Notes: generated by a model not told the origin, from the sequence alone. Counted from the first letter of the stretch, positions 43,745 through 54,942 are shown. The stretch: DNA of 64,000 bases from Muscardinus avellanarius (GCA_963383645.1 OY726565.1:26808966-26872965); one strand, 5' to 3'. Program-made: numbers and translations.

Positions 43745-44008
43745 ATATAAACTTTCCACATCTATACACTATGATTCAGTAAATCCCCTCCTAGGCATAT
43801 ACTCAACAGAAATGTTTATGTATAGACATTGAATGAATATACTAGAATCTTCATGGTAGCCCCAAACTGAGCCCTACCCAAATGCCCCTGAAAGTAGAAT
43901 GAAAACTAAGTTGCATATTCACACAGTGGCACAGGAGACAGGAATGCAAACTAAGATTTACCACTACTTGTAAAAACATGAATGAGTCTCAGAAATATAT
44001 TGAGTAAA
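43745..44008 (+). mobile_element. Ancient L1M 3' end, left half
   Basis: Sense landmarks: AGTAAATCCCCTCCTAGGCATATAC, CTACCCAAATGCCCCTGAAAG, CATGAATGAGTCTCAGAAATATATTGAGT. It stops at an A run and continues at 49903, after the HAL1-like pair. Confidence 0.7.
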
Positions 44009-44029
44009 AAAAAAAAAAGAAAATTTTTT

Positions 44030-46757
44030 AAAAAATTTTTATTAATGCACTGTATTCATACATCATAGTGGGATACAAACTTTTGTAGACATACATGCAC
44101 ACATCGCCCAGTCAGCCCCCACCCAATCCCCACCCCATTCCCTCCCCATCCCTCCTTCCCATGCTTGGCTTAGTGGTTGACATCTAGTATTATAGCAATT
44201 TATCCAAAATTAAAAATGATAATCTCACATAAGAGCTTCATTTGTCTAATACCAAGCTTTTGATAACTTAAAGATAACATTTCAATATTTCTTTTTGCTT
44301 TCTTTCTTACCAGAGAATATTTTTTCTTTTCTTTTTTTTATGTGAAACTATCATATATTTATATATTTATTTTTCAGAAAAAAACATCTATCCTAATATG
44401 GAATATGGACTCTACATACCCAAAACGATCTCAAAAAAGAACAAAGCTAGAAGATATATATTATCTGATTTCAAACCATATAAAGCTACAATAATTGAAA
44501 CAGTGTAGTACTGTTCTAAAGGCAGATATATAAACCATTGGAGTTAAATAAAAGCCTAGAGCTAAATTCTTTCATATATTGTCAAGTTATTTTTGACAAG
44601 GTTTCCACGAACATTTGGTGGAGAAAATAATAATCTTTTAACTAAATATTGTTGAAAAATAATAATTACATAAAAAAGAATAAAATTGGATCCTTACCTA
44701 ATCCCATATACAAATATTAACTCAAAATAGATAAAAGACCTAAATATAAATCTTAAGACTATAAACATTTAGAAGAAAATCTGGGTCATAAAACCACACA
44801 ACATTGAAATTGGCAGTGATTTCTTGGATATTATTTCAATGGCACAGACAACAGAAGAGAATACAAACTCCCTAAAAAAAATTGTATATCCAAAGACAAT
44901 GTAAACAGTTAAAAGTTACTGATAGAATGGGATAAAATATTTCTAAATGCTATATCTGAAGGTACATTAATATTCCAACTAGAATTCCTAAAAATTAGCA
45001 ACAATAAAAGCAAACAATACAATTTAGAGATAGGTAAAAGACTAACATAAATAATGAATCTCCACAGATAACCAATCTTAGTTGTCTGTTGGATGGAAAA
45101 TCTTGTTTCTCTGTTTCTGGTGTGTGTTACCTATTTCTTCTTTGTAGTTAATCTCTGAGTATTTTCTCTAGCACTGGTTTTGAAGACATAAATTCCTTCA
45201 GTTTCTGTTTGTCATGGAAGCTTCTTATTTCCTCATCTAATTTGATAGAAAGTTTTGCTGGGTAGGAAATTTTTGGCTGGAAGTTGTTTAATTTCAGAGT
45301 TGGGAATATGTTACTCCAAGCCCTTCTGGCTCTCATGACTTGGTTTGGGAAGTCTGGAGTGATTCTAATTGGTTTGTCTCTGAATGTCACTTGGCCCTTT
45401 GTTTTTGTTGCCTTTAAGATTCTCTGCTTGGCTTCCACATTGTCATTTTGACAATTATGTGGCGTGGGGATCCTCTTTTCCGATCCTGTCTAAAGGGAGT
45501 TCTATAAGTTTCCTGGACCTGTGTATCGACCTCTTGCTCTATGTTTGGAAAATTTCCTGCTATTACTTCCTTGAAAAGATTGTTGATCCCTTTGGTTTCA
45601 CCTTCTTTTCCCTCCTCTATTCCAATTATTCTTAGGTTAGCTCTCTTAAAATGGGCCCATATTTCTTCAATGTCAGATTCCTGCTGTCGGATTTTTTTTT
45701 CTAGATTAGAAACTATGCGTTCATTTTTGGATTGCTCATCTTCTAAGACCGAGATTCTGTTCTCCATGTGGTCTAATCGGTTGTTTGTACTTTGAATTGA
45801 GGCCTTCATTAATTGCATCCTTTATCTCTCTTTGGCTCTCTCTGAATTCTTTTAGAAACACCTCTATTATTTCTGCAGTTATTTTCCTGATTTGATCTTC
45901 TAGAAATCTCTCAATTTCTATTTTATCGGGTTCTGATGTTGTGGGGTTGTGGGCATTCATTGCTCCATTGTTATTCCTCTTTCCCATGATTTCAGAAGTT
46001 TGTGCCTTCTCTGGGTTCTTCCCTTGGGTCACTATGACTTCACTTAAGGTGCTCTGGATCTCGAGTCTGTGGTATCTCAGTCACCACTACTCCTTTACTG
46101 GGTTGTATTGCAGAGTTTCAGACCCAGGGAGTCCATAGAGGCTGCTTTAGACTATGGGGGGTGCCAGGTTGGGCGTTCTCCTATGGTGTGATATCTCTGC
46201 CACCGCCCCTTCCCCACTGGGTCAAGTTCCTGGGAGTGCAGTACTGGGATTTCTCCCCTGGGGCCCGCAATTTGAATCACTATTGTTGAGTACTCAGATG
46301 GAGCTGTAGTGGACTCAGTGAATTTGCTGCTGCTGCCACCGGTGGCAATATGGCGCCGCTGCCATGCCCTTGGCCGTGAGGCTGGCGTATTTGTTCTCTG
46401 TTTTTGAGCGCTGCTCTGATTCCCTGCAGTGTGTGCTGAGCTGAGCCACTGGAAGTTTTAGATGCTCCCTGCTCCGAAAAATCCCGCCCGGCTGTTCCGC
46501 AGCTGCTCACCTTGGCTCGCTGTAGCCGTCTGGTGAACTCGCTGCTGCCATGTCCTCGGGAGTGAGGCTGGTGTATCTCCTCTGTGGCTCTGAGCTTTGT
46601 TCTGAGTCACCTTCCTCTCTGGAGCCTGGTGATTTTTTTGTTTCTCTGGTGATGGTGTTTTCTGGCTATGAAAGGCGCTGATTTTGTGGTAATGGAGATT
46701 AGTTGTTAGTGGGGCTCTTAAGCCCCGCTTTTCTCGGTTGCCATCTTCCCGGAAGTC
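44030..46757 (-). mobile_element. HAL1-like element, copy A (left arm of inverted pair)
   Basis: Same order as copy 1 on the minus strand: 5' UTR (46757-46033) with GGGAAGATGGC at its end, ORF1 (46032-45148, broken), junction at about 45077, antisense ORF2 piece, G-rich 3' UTR (C-rich 44107-44158 on plus). It starts 20-odd bases from copy B in head-to-head orientation. Its 5' UTR and 3' part differ from copy B by several percent, yet the ORF1 block is almost identical. Confidence 0.9.
45148..46032 (-). pseudogene. L1-type ORF1 of copy A, two frameshifts
   Basis: Three overlapping frames (46032-45736, 45818-45414, 45438-45148) together cover the ORF1 domains. Relative to the intact copy 1, five bases are missing after AATGAA (near 45812) and one C is missing in the GACCAATGTGG-equivalent (near 45437). 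Both lesions are also in copy B. Not translatable as full-length ORF1p. Confidence 0.88.
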
Positions 46758-46779
46758 CAAAAAAAAAGAAATTTATCAG
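46758..46779. other. Spacer at the centre of the inverted pair
   Basis: A-rich spacer (AAAAAAAAAGAAATTTATCA) between the two 5' ends. It resembles the A-rich boundary at 44007-44030 and may be the target-site duplication of copy A. Confidence 0.5.
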
Positions 46780-49660
46780 ACTTCTGGGAAGATGGCAACG
46801 GAGAAAAGCGGGGCTTACAAGCCCCGCTAACAACCAATCTCTATTACAACAAAATCAGTGTCTTTCATAGCCAGAAAACACCATCAGCAGAGAAACAAAA
46901 CAACAACAAAAAAAATGTAATTACAAGGGACATAGAAAAAGAGGGCTTGAAAAATGAGACACTAGAAAGAAACCAGACCACAGTGCTGCAGCCGGAGTCG
47001 CGGCGCGAAGTGGCAGGCACCATTTTCCTTTGCAGCACCAGGCTCCAGAGAGGAGGGGGACTCAGAACGGAGCACAGAACCAGAGAGGAGGTACGCTGGC
47101 CTCACGGCCGAGGACGCAGCAGCAGCGCCTTACTGCCGGCAGCAGCGGTGAGCTCACCGGACAACACCAGACCAATGCACTCAACAGCCCACCAGGCTCC
47201 AGAGAGGAACGGCAGACAGCGAGCCGAGGTGAGCTGCTGTGGATCAGCAGGGAGGAATTCGGCAGATTTCTTGGCACAGGGAGCATCTAAAGCTCCCAGA
47301 GGCTGGGCTCAGCACACCCTGCAGGGAATCAGAGCGGAGCTCAAAAACAGAAAAGAAATACGCTAGCCTCATGGCCGAGGGCGTGACAGCGGTGCCATAT
47401 TGCCACCAGTGGCAGCAGCAGCAAATTCACCGAGTCTACTACAGCTCCATCTGTGCACTTAACAACAGTGAGTCAAATTGTGGCCCCTAGAGGAGAAATC
47501 CCAGTACTGTACTCCCAGGAACTTGACCCAGTGGGGGAGTGGCGGTGGCAGAGACATCACACCATAGGAGAATGCCCAACCTGGCATCCCCCATGGTCTA
47601 AAGCAGCTTCAATTGACTCCCTGGGTCCGAGACTCTGCAATACAACCCAGTAAAGGAGTAGTGGTGACTGAGATACCACAGACTCGAGATCCAGAGCACC
47701 TTAAGTGAAGTCATAGTGACCCAAGGGAAGAACCCAGAGAAGGCACAAACTCGATAAAATAGAAATTGAGAGATTTCTAGAAGATCAAATCAGGAAAATA
47801 ACTGCAGAAATAATAGAGGTGTTTCTAAAAGAATTCAGAGAGAGCCAAAGAGAGATAAAGGATGCAATTAATGAAGGCCTCAATTCAAAGTACAAACAAC
47901 CGATTAGACCACATGGAGAACAGAATCTCGGTCTTAGAAGATGAGCAATCCAAAAATGAACGCATAGTTTCTAATCTAGAAAAAAAAATCCGACAGCAGG
48001 AATCTGACATTGAAGAAATATGGGCCCATTTTAAGAGAGCTAACCTAAGAATAATTGGAATAGAGGAGGGAAAAGAAGGTGAAACCAAAGGGATCAACAA
48101 TCTTTTCAAGGAAGTAATAGCAGGAAATTTTCCAAACATAGAGCAAGAGGTCGATACACAGGTCCAGGAAACTTATAGAACTCCCTTTAGACAGGATCGG
48201 AAAAGAGGATCCCCACGCCACATAATTGTCAAAATGACAATGTGGAAGCCAAGCAGAGAATCTTAAAGGCAACAAAAACAAAGGGCCAAGTGACATTCAG
48301 AGACAAACCAATTAGAATCACTCCAGACTTCCCAAACCAAGTCATGAGAGCCAGAAGGGCTTGGAGTAACATATTCCCAACTCTGAAATTAAACAACTTC
48401 CAGCCAAAAATTTCCTACCCAGCAAAACTTTCTATCAAATTAGATGAGGAAATAAGAAGCTTCCATGACAAACAGAAACTGAAGGAATTTATGTCTTCAA
48501 AACCAGCGCTAGAGAAAATACTCAAAGAGATTAACTACAAAGAAGAAATAGGTAACACACACCAGAACCAGAGAAACAAGATTTTCCATCCAACAGACAA
48601 CTAAGATTGGTTATCTGTGGAGATTCATTATTTATATTAGTCTTTTACCTATCTCTAAATTGTATTGTTTGCTTTTATTGTTGCTAATTTTTAGGATTTC
48701 TAGTTGGAATATTAATATACCTTCAGATATAGCATTTGGAAATATTTTATCCCATTCTATCAGTAACTTTTAACTCTGTTTACATTGTCTTTGGATATAC
48801 AATATTTTTTTTTATTTTTTAGGGAGCTTGTATACCCTTCTGTTGCCTGTGCCATTGAAATCATATCCAAGAAATCACTGCCAATTTCAATGTTGTGTGG
48901 TTTTATCACCAAGATTTTCTTCTAAAAATTTATAAAATTAAGATTTATATTTAGGTCTTTTATCTATTTTGAGTTAATATTTGTATTTGGTGTTAGGTAA
49001 GGGTCCAATTTTATTCTTTTTCATATAATTATTATTTTTCAACAATATTTAGTTAAAAGATTATTATTTCCCCCACCAAAAATTCGTGGAAACCCTGTCA
49101 AAAATAACTTGACAATATATGGAAGAATTTATCTCTAAGCTTTATTTAACTCCAAGGGTTTATATATCTGCCTTTAGAACAGTACTACACTGTTTCAATT
49201 ATTGTAACTTTATATGGTTTGAAATCAGATAATATATATCTTCTAGCTTTGTTCTTCTCGAGATTGTTTTGGGTATCTAGAGTCCATATTCCATATCAGG
49301 ATAGATTATTTCTGAAAAATAAATAAATAAATGTGTGATAGTTTCACCTAAAAAGAAAAAAGAAAAAAAATATTCTCTGGTAAGAAAGAAAGCAAAAAGA
49401 AATATTGAAATGTTATCTTGAGTCATCAAAAGCTTGGTATCAGACAAATGAAACTGTTATGTGAGATTATCATCATTAATATTGAATAAATTGCTATTAA
49501 ACTAGATGTCAACCACTAAGCCAAGCATGGGAAGGAGGGATTGGGAGGGAACGGGGTGGGGATCGGGTAGGGGCAAAATGGGTGATGTGTGCATGTATGT
49601 CTACAAAAGTATTTTCTTTATACCATTATGATGTATGAATACAGTGCACCAATAAAAAAA
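46780..49660 (+). mobile_element. HAL1-like element, copy B (right arm of inverted pair)
   Basis: Starts ACTTCTGGGAAGATGGCAACG; the 5' UTR has extra GC-rich repeat material (CCAGGCTCCAGAGAGGA at 47039 and 47191). Broken ORF1 (about 47716-48604), CAACTAAG junction ending at about 48605, antisense ORF2 piece, G-rich 3' UTR (about 49529-49573), tail ending CACCAATAAAAAAAAA. About 75 bases of the ORF1 N-terminal region present in copy A are deleted near 47750. Confidence 0.9.
47716..48604 (+). pseudogene. L1-type ORF1 of copy B, broken
   Basis: Frames at 47862-48266 (coiled coil plus RRM start) and 48242-48604 (C-terminal domain, NFQPKISYPAKLS). It shares both ORF1-breaking deletions of copy A and has a further N-terminal deletion of its own. 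The 134-codon frame is identical, residue for residue, to that of copy A. Confidence 0.88.
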
Positions 49661-49670
49661 AAGCCAGAAG

Positions 49671-49864
49671 AGCCAGGCATGGTGGTGCACATTTGAAATA
49701 CCAGCATTCGGGAGGCTGAAACTGGAGGATCATAGTTTTCAGACAGCCTCAGCTACTTAGTGAGGCACTTTGCAACTCAGTGAGACCCTGTTTTAAAATA
49801 AAGAATAAAATAGGGCTGGGGTTGTAGCTCGGCGGTAGACTGCCCCTGGGTTCCATTCCCAGTA

Positions 49865-49902
<38 letters not shown>
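49671..49902 (+). mobile_element. B1-dID SINE with (CA)n tail
   Basis: GCCAGGCATGGTGGTGCACATT, GGGGTTGTAGCTCGGCGGTAGAC, GGGTTCCATTCCCAGTACC, (CA)n at 49866-49901. AGCCAGAA flanks it at 49662-49669 and 49903-49910. Confidence 0.94.
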
Positions 49903-49904
<2 letters not shown>

Positions 49905-50160
49905 CCAGAAACACGAAATAAATACATACTGTATTATTCCGTTTATAGAAAGTGCAAAAATATTTAAAATTGCTCTGTGCTACTGGAAGTTGGGATAATT
50001 ACTATTCTTCTGCACAGGGAGATGCTTGGGGTACTGATAATGTTCTGGGTTTTGGTTACACAGTGGTGTTCATTTTGTGAAAATTCATCAAGTGAGGATA
50101 TGTTTATTAAATGTTTACTTTTGTACAAATGTTGTACTTCAATAAAGTTCTTTTTAAAAA
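49903..50160 (+). mobile_element. Ancient L1M 3' end, right half
   Basis: Continues the element broken at 44008: AGCCAGAAACACGAAATAAA, CATACTGTATTATTCCGTTTATAG, GTACTGATAATGTTCTGGG, TGTACTTCAATAAAG, poly-A. Confidence 0.75.
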
Positions 50161-50174
50161 GTGATGTGATAGTG

Positions 50175-50330
50175 TCGGGCATGGTGATGCATGCTTGTAA
50201 TCCCCGCGCTTGGGAGGCAGAGACAGGAGGATCGAGCAGGAGACCCTGTTTCCAAAAATAAAATAGGTCTGGGAGTGTAGCCCGGAGGTAGGAGGGCTTC
50301 CAGGAACCTCAGTACCACCATAAAAAAAAA
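50175..50330 (+). mobile_element. B1-dID SINE, internally deleted subfamily C
   Basis: GTCGGGCATGGTGATGCATGC start; the B1 part skips from GGAGGATCGAGCAG to GAGACCCTG. AAAAAGTGATGTGATAGTG is repeated exactly on both sides (ends at 50174 and 50349). Confidence 0.95.
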
Positions 50331-50349
50331 AAAAGTGATGTGATAGTGA

Positions 50350-50750
50350 AATAAGAATTTATTGCAATAAAATAGTCAGTAAATGATCATAGGTTATGTA
50401 TCAATGAAGAAGACAATTAGAAATATAATAAATCTTCACGGTGTACAGATGGAGATCTGTTAGAATCAACCAACTAAGGATTTGTACTGAATAGCTCAGC
50501 AAAGATGCTCTTCCAGAGAGGGTTTTTTAGAGCTGCTCCACCACAAAGTTCTCTCACAAGAACCAGTCCTAGACTGCAAAGAGACCCCCAGATAAAAAGA
50601 CATTCCTTTGAGACTTGACAGACAGGACAGGACATTCATTTGGACAGATCACAAAGTCTGTCCAACGGACTTTTAGTGGTCCTCTGGGTAGAAGGTGGTG
50701 ATAGAGGCAGCAAGGACTCTTTTTATGGCTGTTAGGGATTTAAGCTTCAC
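50350..50750. other. Unassigned DNA upstream of the MYL12 pseudogene
   Basis: No SINE or LINE landmark. TGGACAGA and TCTGTCCA near 50640-50663 form a small hairpin. It could include flanking DNA or 5' UTR of the retrocopy. Confidence 0.45.
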
Positions 50751-50752
50751 CA

Positions 50753-51233
50753 CATGGAACAAAAGGGCAAAGAGCAAGACTACCAAGAAGCGCCCTCAGG
50801 GTGCAACATGTAACCGGTTTGCCGTGTTTGACCAGCCAGAGATTCAGGAGTTCAAAGAAGCTTTCAGTGTGGCTGATCAGAACAGAGATGATCTCATGGA
50901 CAAGGAAGAGTTGCACGTTCTGCCTGCCTCACTGGAAACGAACCCTCTGACTTGTGTGTGGATAAGAGATGAGCTCCAAGCCCCATCGGCTTCACCACGG
51001 TTCTTACTAGGTTTGCTAAGAAGTTAAATTGTGCAGATCCCAAAGATGTCATGGAAATGCTTTTGTTTGCTTTGATGAAAGAGTGACAGGCACCTGAGAA
51101 AGCTGTTGACAACCATGGGGGTCAGTTTACAGATGAAGTAGACCAACAGTAGGAGAAGATCTATTGATAAAAATGTGAATTTCACTCATACTGAGTTGAT
51201 GCCCACCCTGCAGCAAAAAAAGGATGACTTAAA
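50753..51233 (+). pseudogene. Processed pseudogene of a myosin regulatory light chain (MYL12A/MYL12B/MYL9 type)
   Basis: The parent protein binds the neck of non-muscle or smooth-muscle myosin II and regulates it through Ser/Thr phosphorylation. The translated fragment [20 protein letters not shown] matches its N-terminal region, including the basic stretch before the phosphosite, then QEFKEAF and the first EF-hand ([13 protein letters not shown]). Introns are absent. Frameshifts after residue about 70, in-frame stops in the later part (for example GAAAGAGTGA near 51083) and loss of the phosphosite Ser (ATCN in place of ATSN) show it is dead. Downstream sequence still follows the parent to GATGACTTAA. 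MYL12A, MYL12B and MYL9 cannot be told apart by eye. Confidence 0.85.
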
Positions 51234-51249
51234 AATACTTCAAATGCTA

Positions 51250-51660
51250 GCCGAAGGCTCCTCATTGTCACTTGGTATGTCGGTCCCGCACTCATGTGAC
51301 CTCTGCCCGAGTGGGGGGGGGGCAAAACCCTCGTGAGAATCGTGTGTTCCCACAAGTAAACCCCTCCCCCTGAGATGCCCCTCTCCTAGCTTTGGATGGG
51401 CTGTGCAGGTCCCCAGAACTGACCAGCTCCATCCCCGGGAGGGGCCATACCAATAAAGGCTAATACTATGCACCTTGGAGTCCCCCCCCCCATGCTTTTG
51501 TGCTGCATGTGAACTCGCCTACACTTTACACCACTTTGAGTATTTCTGAGATTTTTCTCTTAGAGCCTATTGTTTGCTTTTAGCTTTATAACCTTTGTCT
51601 TTCTTCTACTTATTCTCAGCAACTTAACACACATGTATCATTAGAATCAGACTGGACATG
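51250..51660 (+). other. Possible solo LTR fragment
   Basis: A sudden GC-rich patch with GTGACCTCTGCCCGAGTGGG, C-rich tracts and an AATAAA (about 51450) followed by GGCTAATACTATGCACC, an arrangement recalling an LTR U3-R-U5. No paired LTR, terminal TG/CA or retroviral genes found; low confidence. Confidence 0.25.
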
Positions 51661-51682
51661 GGACAGTTTTTAATTTTTTTTT

Positions 51683-51890
51683 TCTTTTTTGCGAGTCTGG
51701 GGATGGAACCCAGGGGAATTCAACCTCTGAGCTAAACCCCCTGCCCTATTTTTTATTCTTTATTTTGAATACCGGGTCTCAGTGAGTTGCAGAGGGCCTC
51801 ACTAAGTAGCTGAAGCTGTCCGCGAACTGCGATCCTCCGGTCTCAGCCTCCCAAATGCTGGGATTATAAGCGTGCGCCACCACGCCCGGC
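51683..51890 (-). mobile_element. B1-dID SINE, subfamily A, with target-site duplication
   Basis: GAGTCTGGGGATGGAACCCAGGGG, CCACCACGCCCGGC. CAGTTTTTAATTTTT flanks it at about 51665 and about 51892. Confidence 0.95.
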
Positions 51891-51899
51891 TCAGTTTTT

Positions 51900-52485
51900 A
51901 ATTTTTAGAAAAGAAAACATAGTAATTTAACTCACCAGGTTCTACACACAGTCAACATATTACTTTTCAGAGTTATTCACTTAATATTTTATAAACCACA
52001 ACCAAACTTGATAAATGTGATAAAAATAAAACCATCCAGCAAAGCAACCTAGACAATATCTATTCGAATAGTGTCTAGCATTATACCATTGTGTTTTGTA
52101 TTAAAAGACATAAATATGGAGAAATAAGAACTCTTTACAAGTGACTTAATGAAATTGTGACCAAAGATGCTTATGCCTCAGAAAGACTGGTGAACTTGAT
52201 CCTATTTGTCAACTTTGAACTGCGTGTGATTGAGGGTGTGTGTGTGTTATGTGTAGCATATGAATGAATGCAAATTATGGATTAAAATGCTGCCCTGAAA
52301 CATCTTCCCAAGACCTGTCATCATAAAAGACAGTAGGTTTTCTGATGTAGGCTCTGTATTGCATCAGTATACTCTATTCTGTATTCAGGGGCATGATAGG
52401 TTAACAAAGACAAATAGGCTGGTCTAGGAGCCCAAACTACCTGCATCTTATCACCATCATCCGACATACATCGATTTATTTAATT
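51900..52485. other. Intergenic DNA, nothing assigned
   Basis: No recognised feature apart from a GTGTGTGTG stretch near 52234. Confidence 0.5.
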
Positions 52486-52502
52486 AAAAAGATGAATATA
52501 CA

Positions 52503-52724
52503 GCCGGGAGTGGTGGTGCATACTTGTAATCCCCGCGCTTGGGAGGCAGAGACAGGAGGATCGCATAGGTTCAAAGCCAGCAGCGCACACTGGCTTAGGA
52601 GACCCTGTTTCCAAATAAAAATGTAAAAATAGGTCTGGGAGTGTAGCCTGGAGGTAGAAGGGCTTCCAGGAACCCCCCAGTACCACCACCAAAAATAAAT
52701 AAATAAATATAAACTAAGACTTTA
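52503..52724 (+). mobile_element. B1-dID SINE, subfamily C, with target-site duplication
   Basis: GCCGGGAGTGGTGGTGCATAC, CACACTGGCTTAGGAGACCC, GAAGGGCTTCCAGGAACCCC. AAAAAGATGAATATA is repeated at 52488-52502 and about 52725-52739. Confidence 0.95.
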
Positions 52725-52744
52725 AAAAAGATGAATATAGTATT

Positions 52745-53445
52745 TTCTTCCATTATTTCATTGGACCTGAGGTGCCCAGAGTGCTAAGTTTTAAGTGACT
52801 AAATTTAACCCACACTTTGAACTTGCCTTTAGTCCCAAGGAAGATCTAGTGAAAGGGATAGTTTAGCCATCTGTAAGGCTGGTATCTTGTCATTGCCACC
52901 TTACTATCACAAGTAGCCAGTAGACAATTCTAACATCATTGTATTAATATTTTTACTTTTAAAGAAGGAAAAGAATTTATGTGGTAAGAAAGCCTACCCA
53001 CCTAAGACATCAGTTCCTCAATCCACTGCTTAAATAGGGGAACTGATAAAAAGCCAGGTTCTTGACTACTGAATTACTTAAAAACCAATGGGTGAGTTTT
53101 CTCTCGATTCTTTGTGGCCATCTAAAAATCCTATCACTTTTCCTGCCTTTTTTTTTTTTTATCTTAATGTTACCTAAGTCCAGGGGGCTAACATTCCTTC
53201 TACTTTACCCCTTGCCCCATTCAGCACCTTCACGGAATCTCATAGCTCAACCATAGCTGGGCCTTTCCTGCTCCTGTAGCTGTATTCTCTGAAAGTGCTT
53301 GCTGCCTTTGGGGCCTCTTACCACAGCAATACCGATGTCCCATCATTAGCCATTCTCTTCTTCACAAATACTATTATCTTTCACAGATAAATAAGTACAG
53401 TCAAGAATTTTTACACAAAAAATGTAATAATCAGAAAATCAAGTA
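52745..53445. other. Intergenic DNA, nothing assigned
   Basis: Poly-T at 53147-53160. The 64-codon frame at 53062-53256 spans it and has no recognised domain. Confidence 0.5.
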
Positions 53446-53447
53446 AT

Positions 53448-53635
53448 GAAAGTTTACCCAGTACTTGTGAGGATGAGACAATAGAATAGCAAATTCCCAG
53501 CCAGCCTCAGCTTAGCAAGGCCCTATGAAACTTAGTAAGATCCTATCTCAAAATAAATAATAGGGCTGGGGGTATAGCTCAAGGTAGAATGCCACTAAAT
53601 TCAGCCCCCAGTACCACAAAAACAAAAACAAAAAA
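53448..53635 (+). mobile_element. B1-dID SINE, 5'-truncated and diverged
   Basis: CCAGTACTTGTGAGGATGAGAC, GGGCTGGGGGTATAGCTCAAGG, CCCCCAGTACCACAAAAAC. Confidence 0.85.
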
Positions 53636-53845
53636 TGAAAATTTCAAGTGTCATTACAAGTTAGTAGTTTCTTTTTTTTAAAATAATTGCATCATTGCTA
53701 TCAATACAAATAACACAGATGCCTAGAAAATATTGAATAGCTTGGCGAGTTATTTTGGTAGTTATAAAATTCATTAATATGCTCAAAAATATGTGTCTGT
53801 AGAAGAAGGACATCAAAGCCTTCAAACTGTGATGTAATTTGATAA

Positions 53846-54008
53846 TGTAATCTCAGTACTTATAGTGCTGTGACAAGAGGATCACAGGTTCAAGGCTAGC
53901 CTCATAAATTTTGTAAGGTCCTGTTTCAAAATAAAAACTAAAACAAGGTTAAGAGTGTAGCTCAGAGATATCCCTAAGTTCAATCCCCAGTCAAAACAAA
54001 ACAAAACA
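53846..54008 (+). mobile_element. B1-dID SINE, 5'-truncated
   Basis: TGTAATCTCAGTACTTATAG, GAGGATCACAGGTTCAAGGC, TAAGAGTGTAGCTCAGAGA, TTCAATCCCCAGTC, (AAAAC)n tail. Confidence 0.85.
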
Positions 54009-54036
54009 GAATTAACAAGAACAGTACATTTTTTGT

Positions 54037-54100
54037 TTGTTGTTGTTCTGGTAGTGCTGGGATTGAACTGGGGGCTTCTTGCATGCATGCTAGAGCTTAT
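54037..54100 (-). mobile_element. ID-like SINE fragment
   Basis: Antisense tRNA-Ala-like end TAGTGCTGGGATTGAACTGGGGGCTTCTTGCATGCATGCTAG, without a B1 part. Confidence 0.6.
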
Positions 54101-54104
54101 TAGT

Positions 54105-54698
54105 TTTTATAGAAGTTCAACTTCATGGAGAAATAGGCAATTCAGAGGAGTTGTAAAGGAAGGAAGGCAGCTGGGTGATGGGAAGATGAAAACAGAAGAC
54201 TCCTGGTTTGTGAAGTCTAGTGACCAAACACAGAAGTAATTAAATCTGATTGTTCTTGATACTTTTTTCTTGATTGACTGACTGAATAACTAATTGAATG
54301 AATAAAAGAAATTAGTTTCTCTAAAAAGAAGTTTAAAATCTGTTAAAGATTTTATATTTCTAATCTGTTTTGTATAAATCTTAGATTATATCTTCAGAAG
54401 CTTAAGCAAAGAATCCATTCTTCTCTTGATTCTAGAGTTTCAATCAAGAATGTGCTCAATATTTTATAGGACTCAGCAGGTCTTTATGAAGTAAAATTAC
54501 ATGTCCTTGGTAATAGATGTGGACATTTTTAGGTAAATATTCAAATAAAATTTTAAACAAGTTTATAGCATCAATACATTTTAACTGATAAGCCTGAACT
54601 TTAAATGTAATATAAACAAGAGAGTTAAGCATATTTTAAGGAATTTTCTTTCAAGAGAGCAAATTTCTAATTATAGACATTTCAGTTCATTCAGATAC
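54105..54698. other. AT-rich DNA, nothing assigned
   Basis: No recognised feature. Confidence 0.5.
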
Positions 54699-54701
54699 CA
54701 G

Positions 54702-54702
<1 letters not shown>

Positions 54703-54756
<54 letters not shown>

Positions 54757-54942
54757 GTAGTACTGGGGATGGAACCCAGGGGCATTCTAGTACCTCTAAG
54801 CTACACCTCTGGCCCTAATTTTATTCTTTATTTTTTGAAACAGAGTCTCACTGAGTTGTAAAGAGCCTCACTAAGTAGGTCAGCTGTCCGAGAACAGTGA
54901 TTCTCCTGCCTCAGCCTCCAAAATGCTGGGGCTACCACGTCC
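54703..54942 (-). mobile_element. B1-dID SINE with (CTTT)n tail
   Basis: (CTTT)n at 54703-54757, then GTAGTACTGGGGATGGAACCCAGGGGC, ending TACCACGTCCAGC. AGATACCAG flanks it. Confidence 0.93.

Noticed and set aside
46947..47490. Frames of 83-139 codons in the 5' UTR of HAL1-like copy B
   Set aside because: They lie in GC-rich 5' UTR repeats, overlap each other, and are not kept in copy 1 or copy A.
45384..48296. Identical 83-84-codon frames opposite ORF1 in both inverted arms
   Set aside because: They are antisense shadows of the L1-type ORF1; identity reflects DNA identity of the arms.
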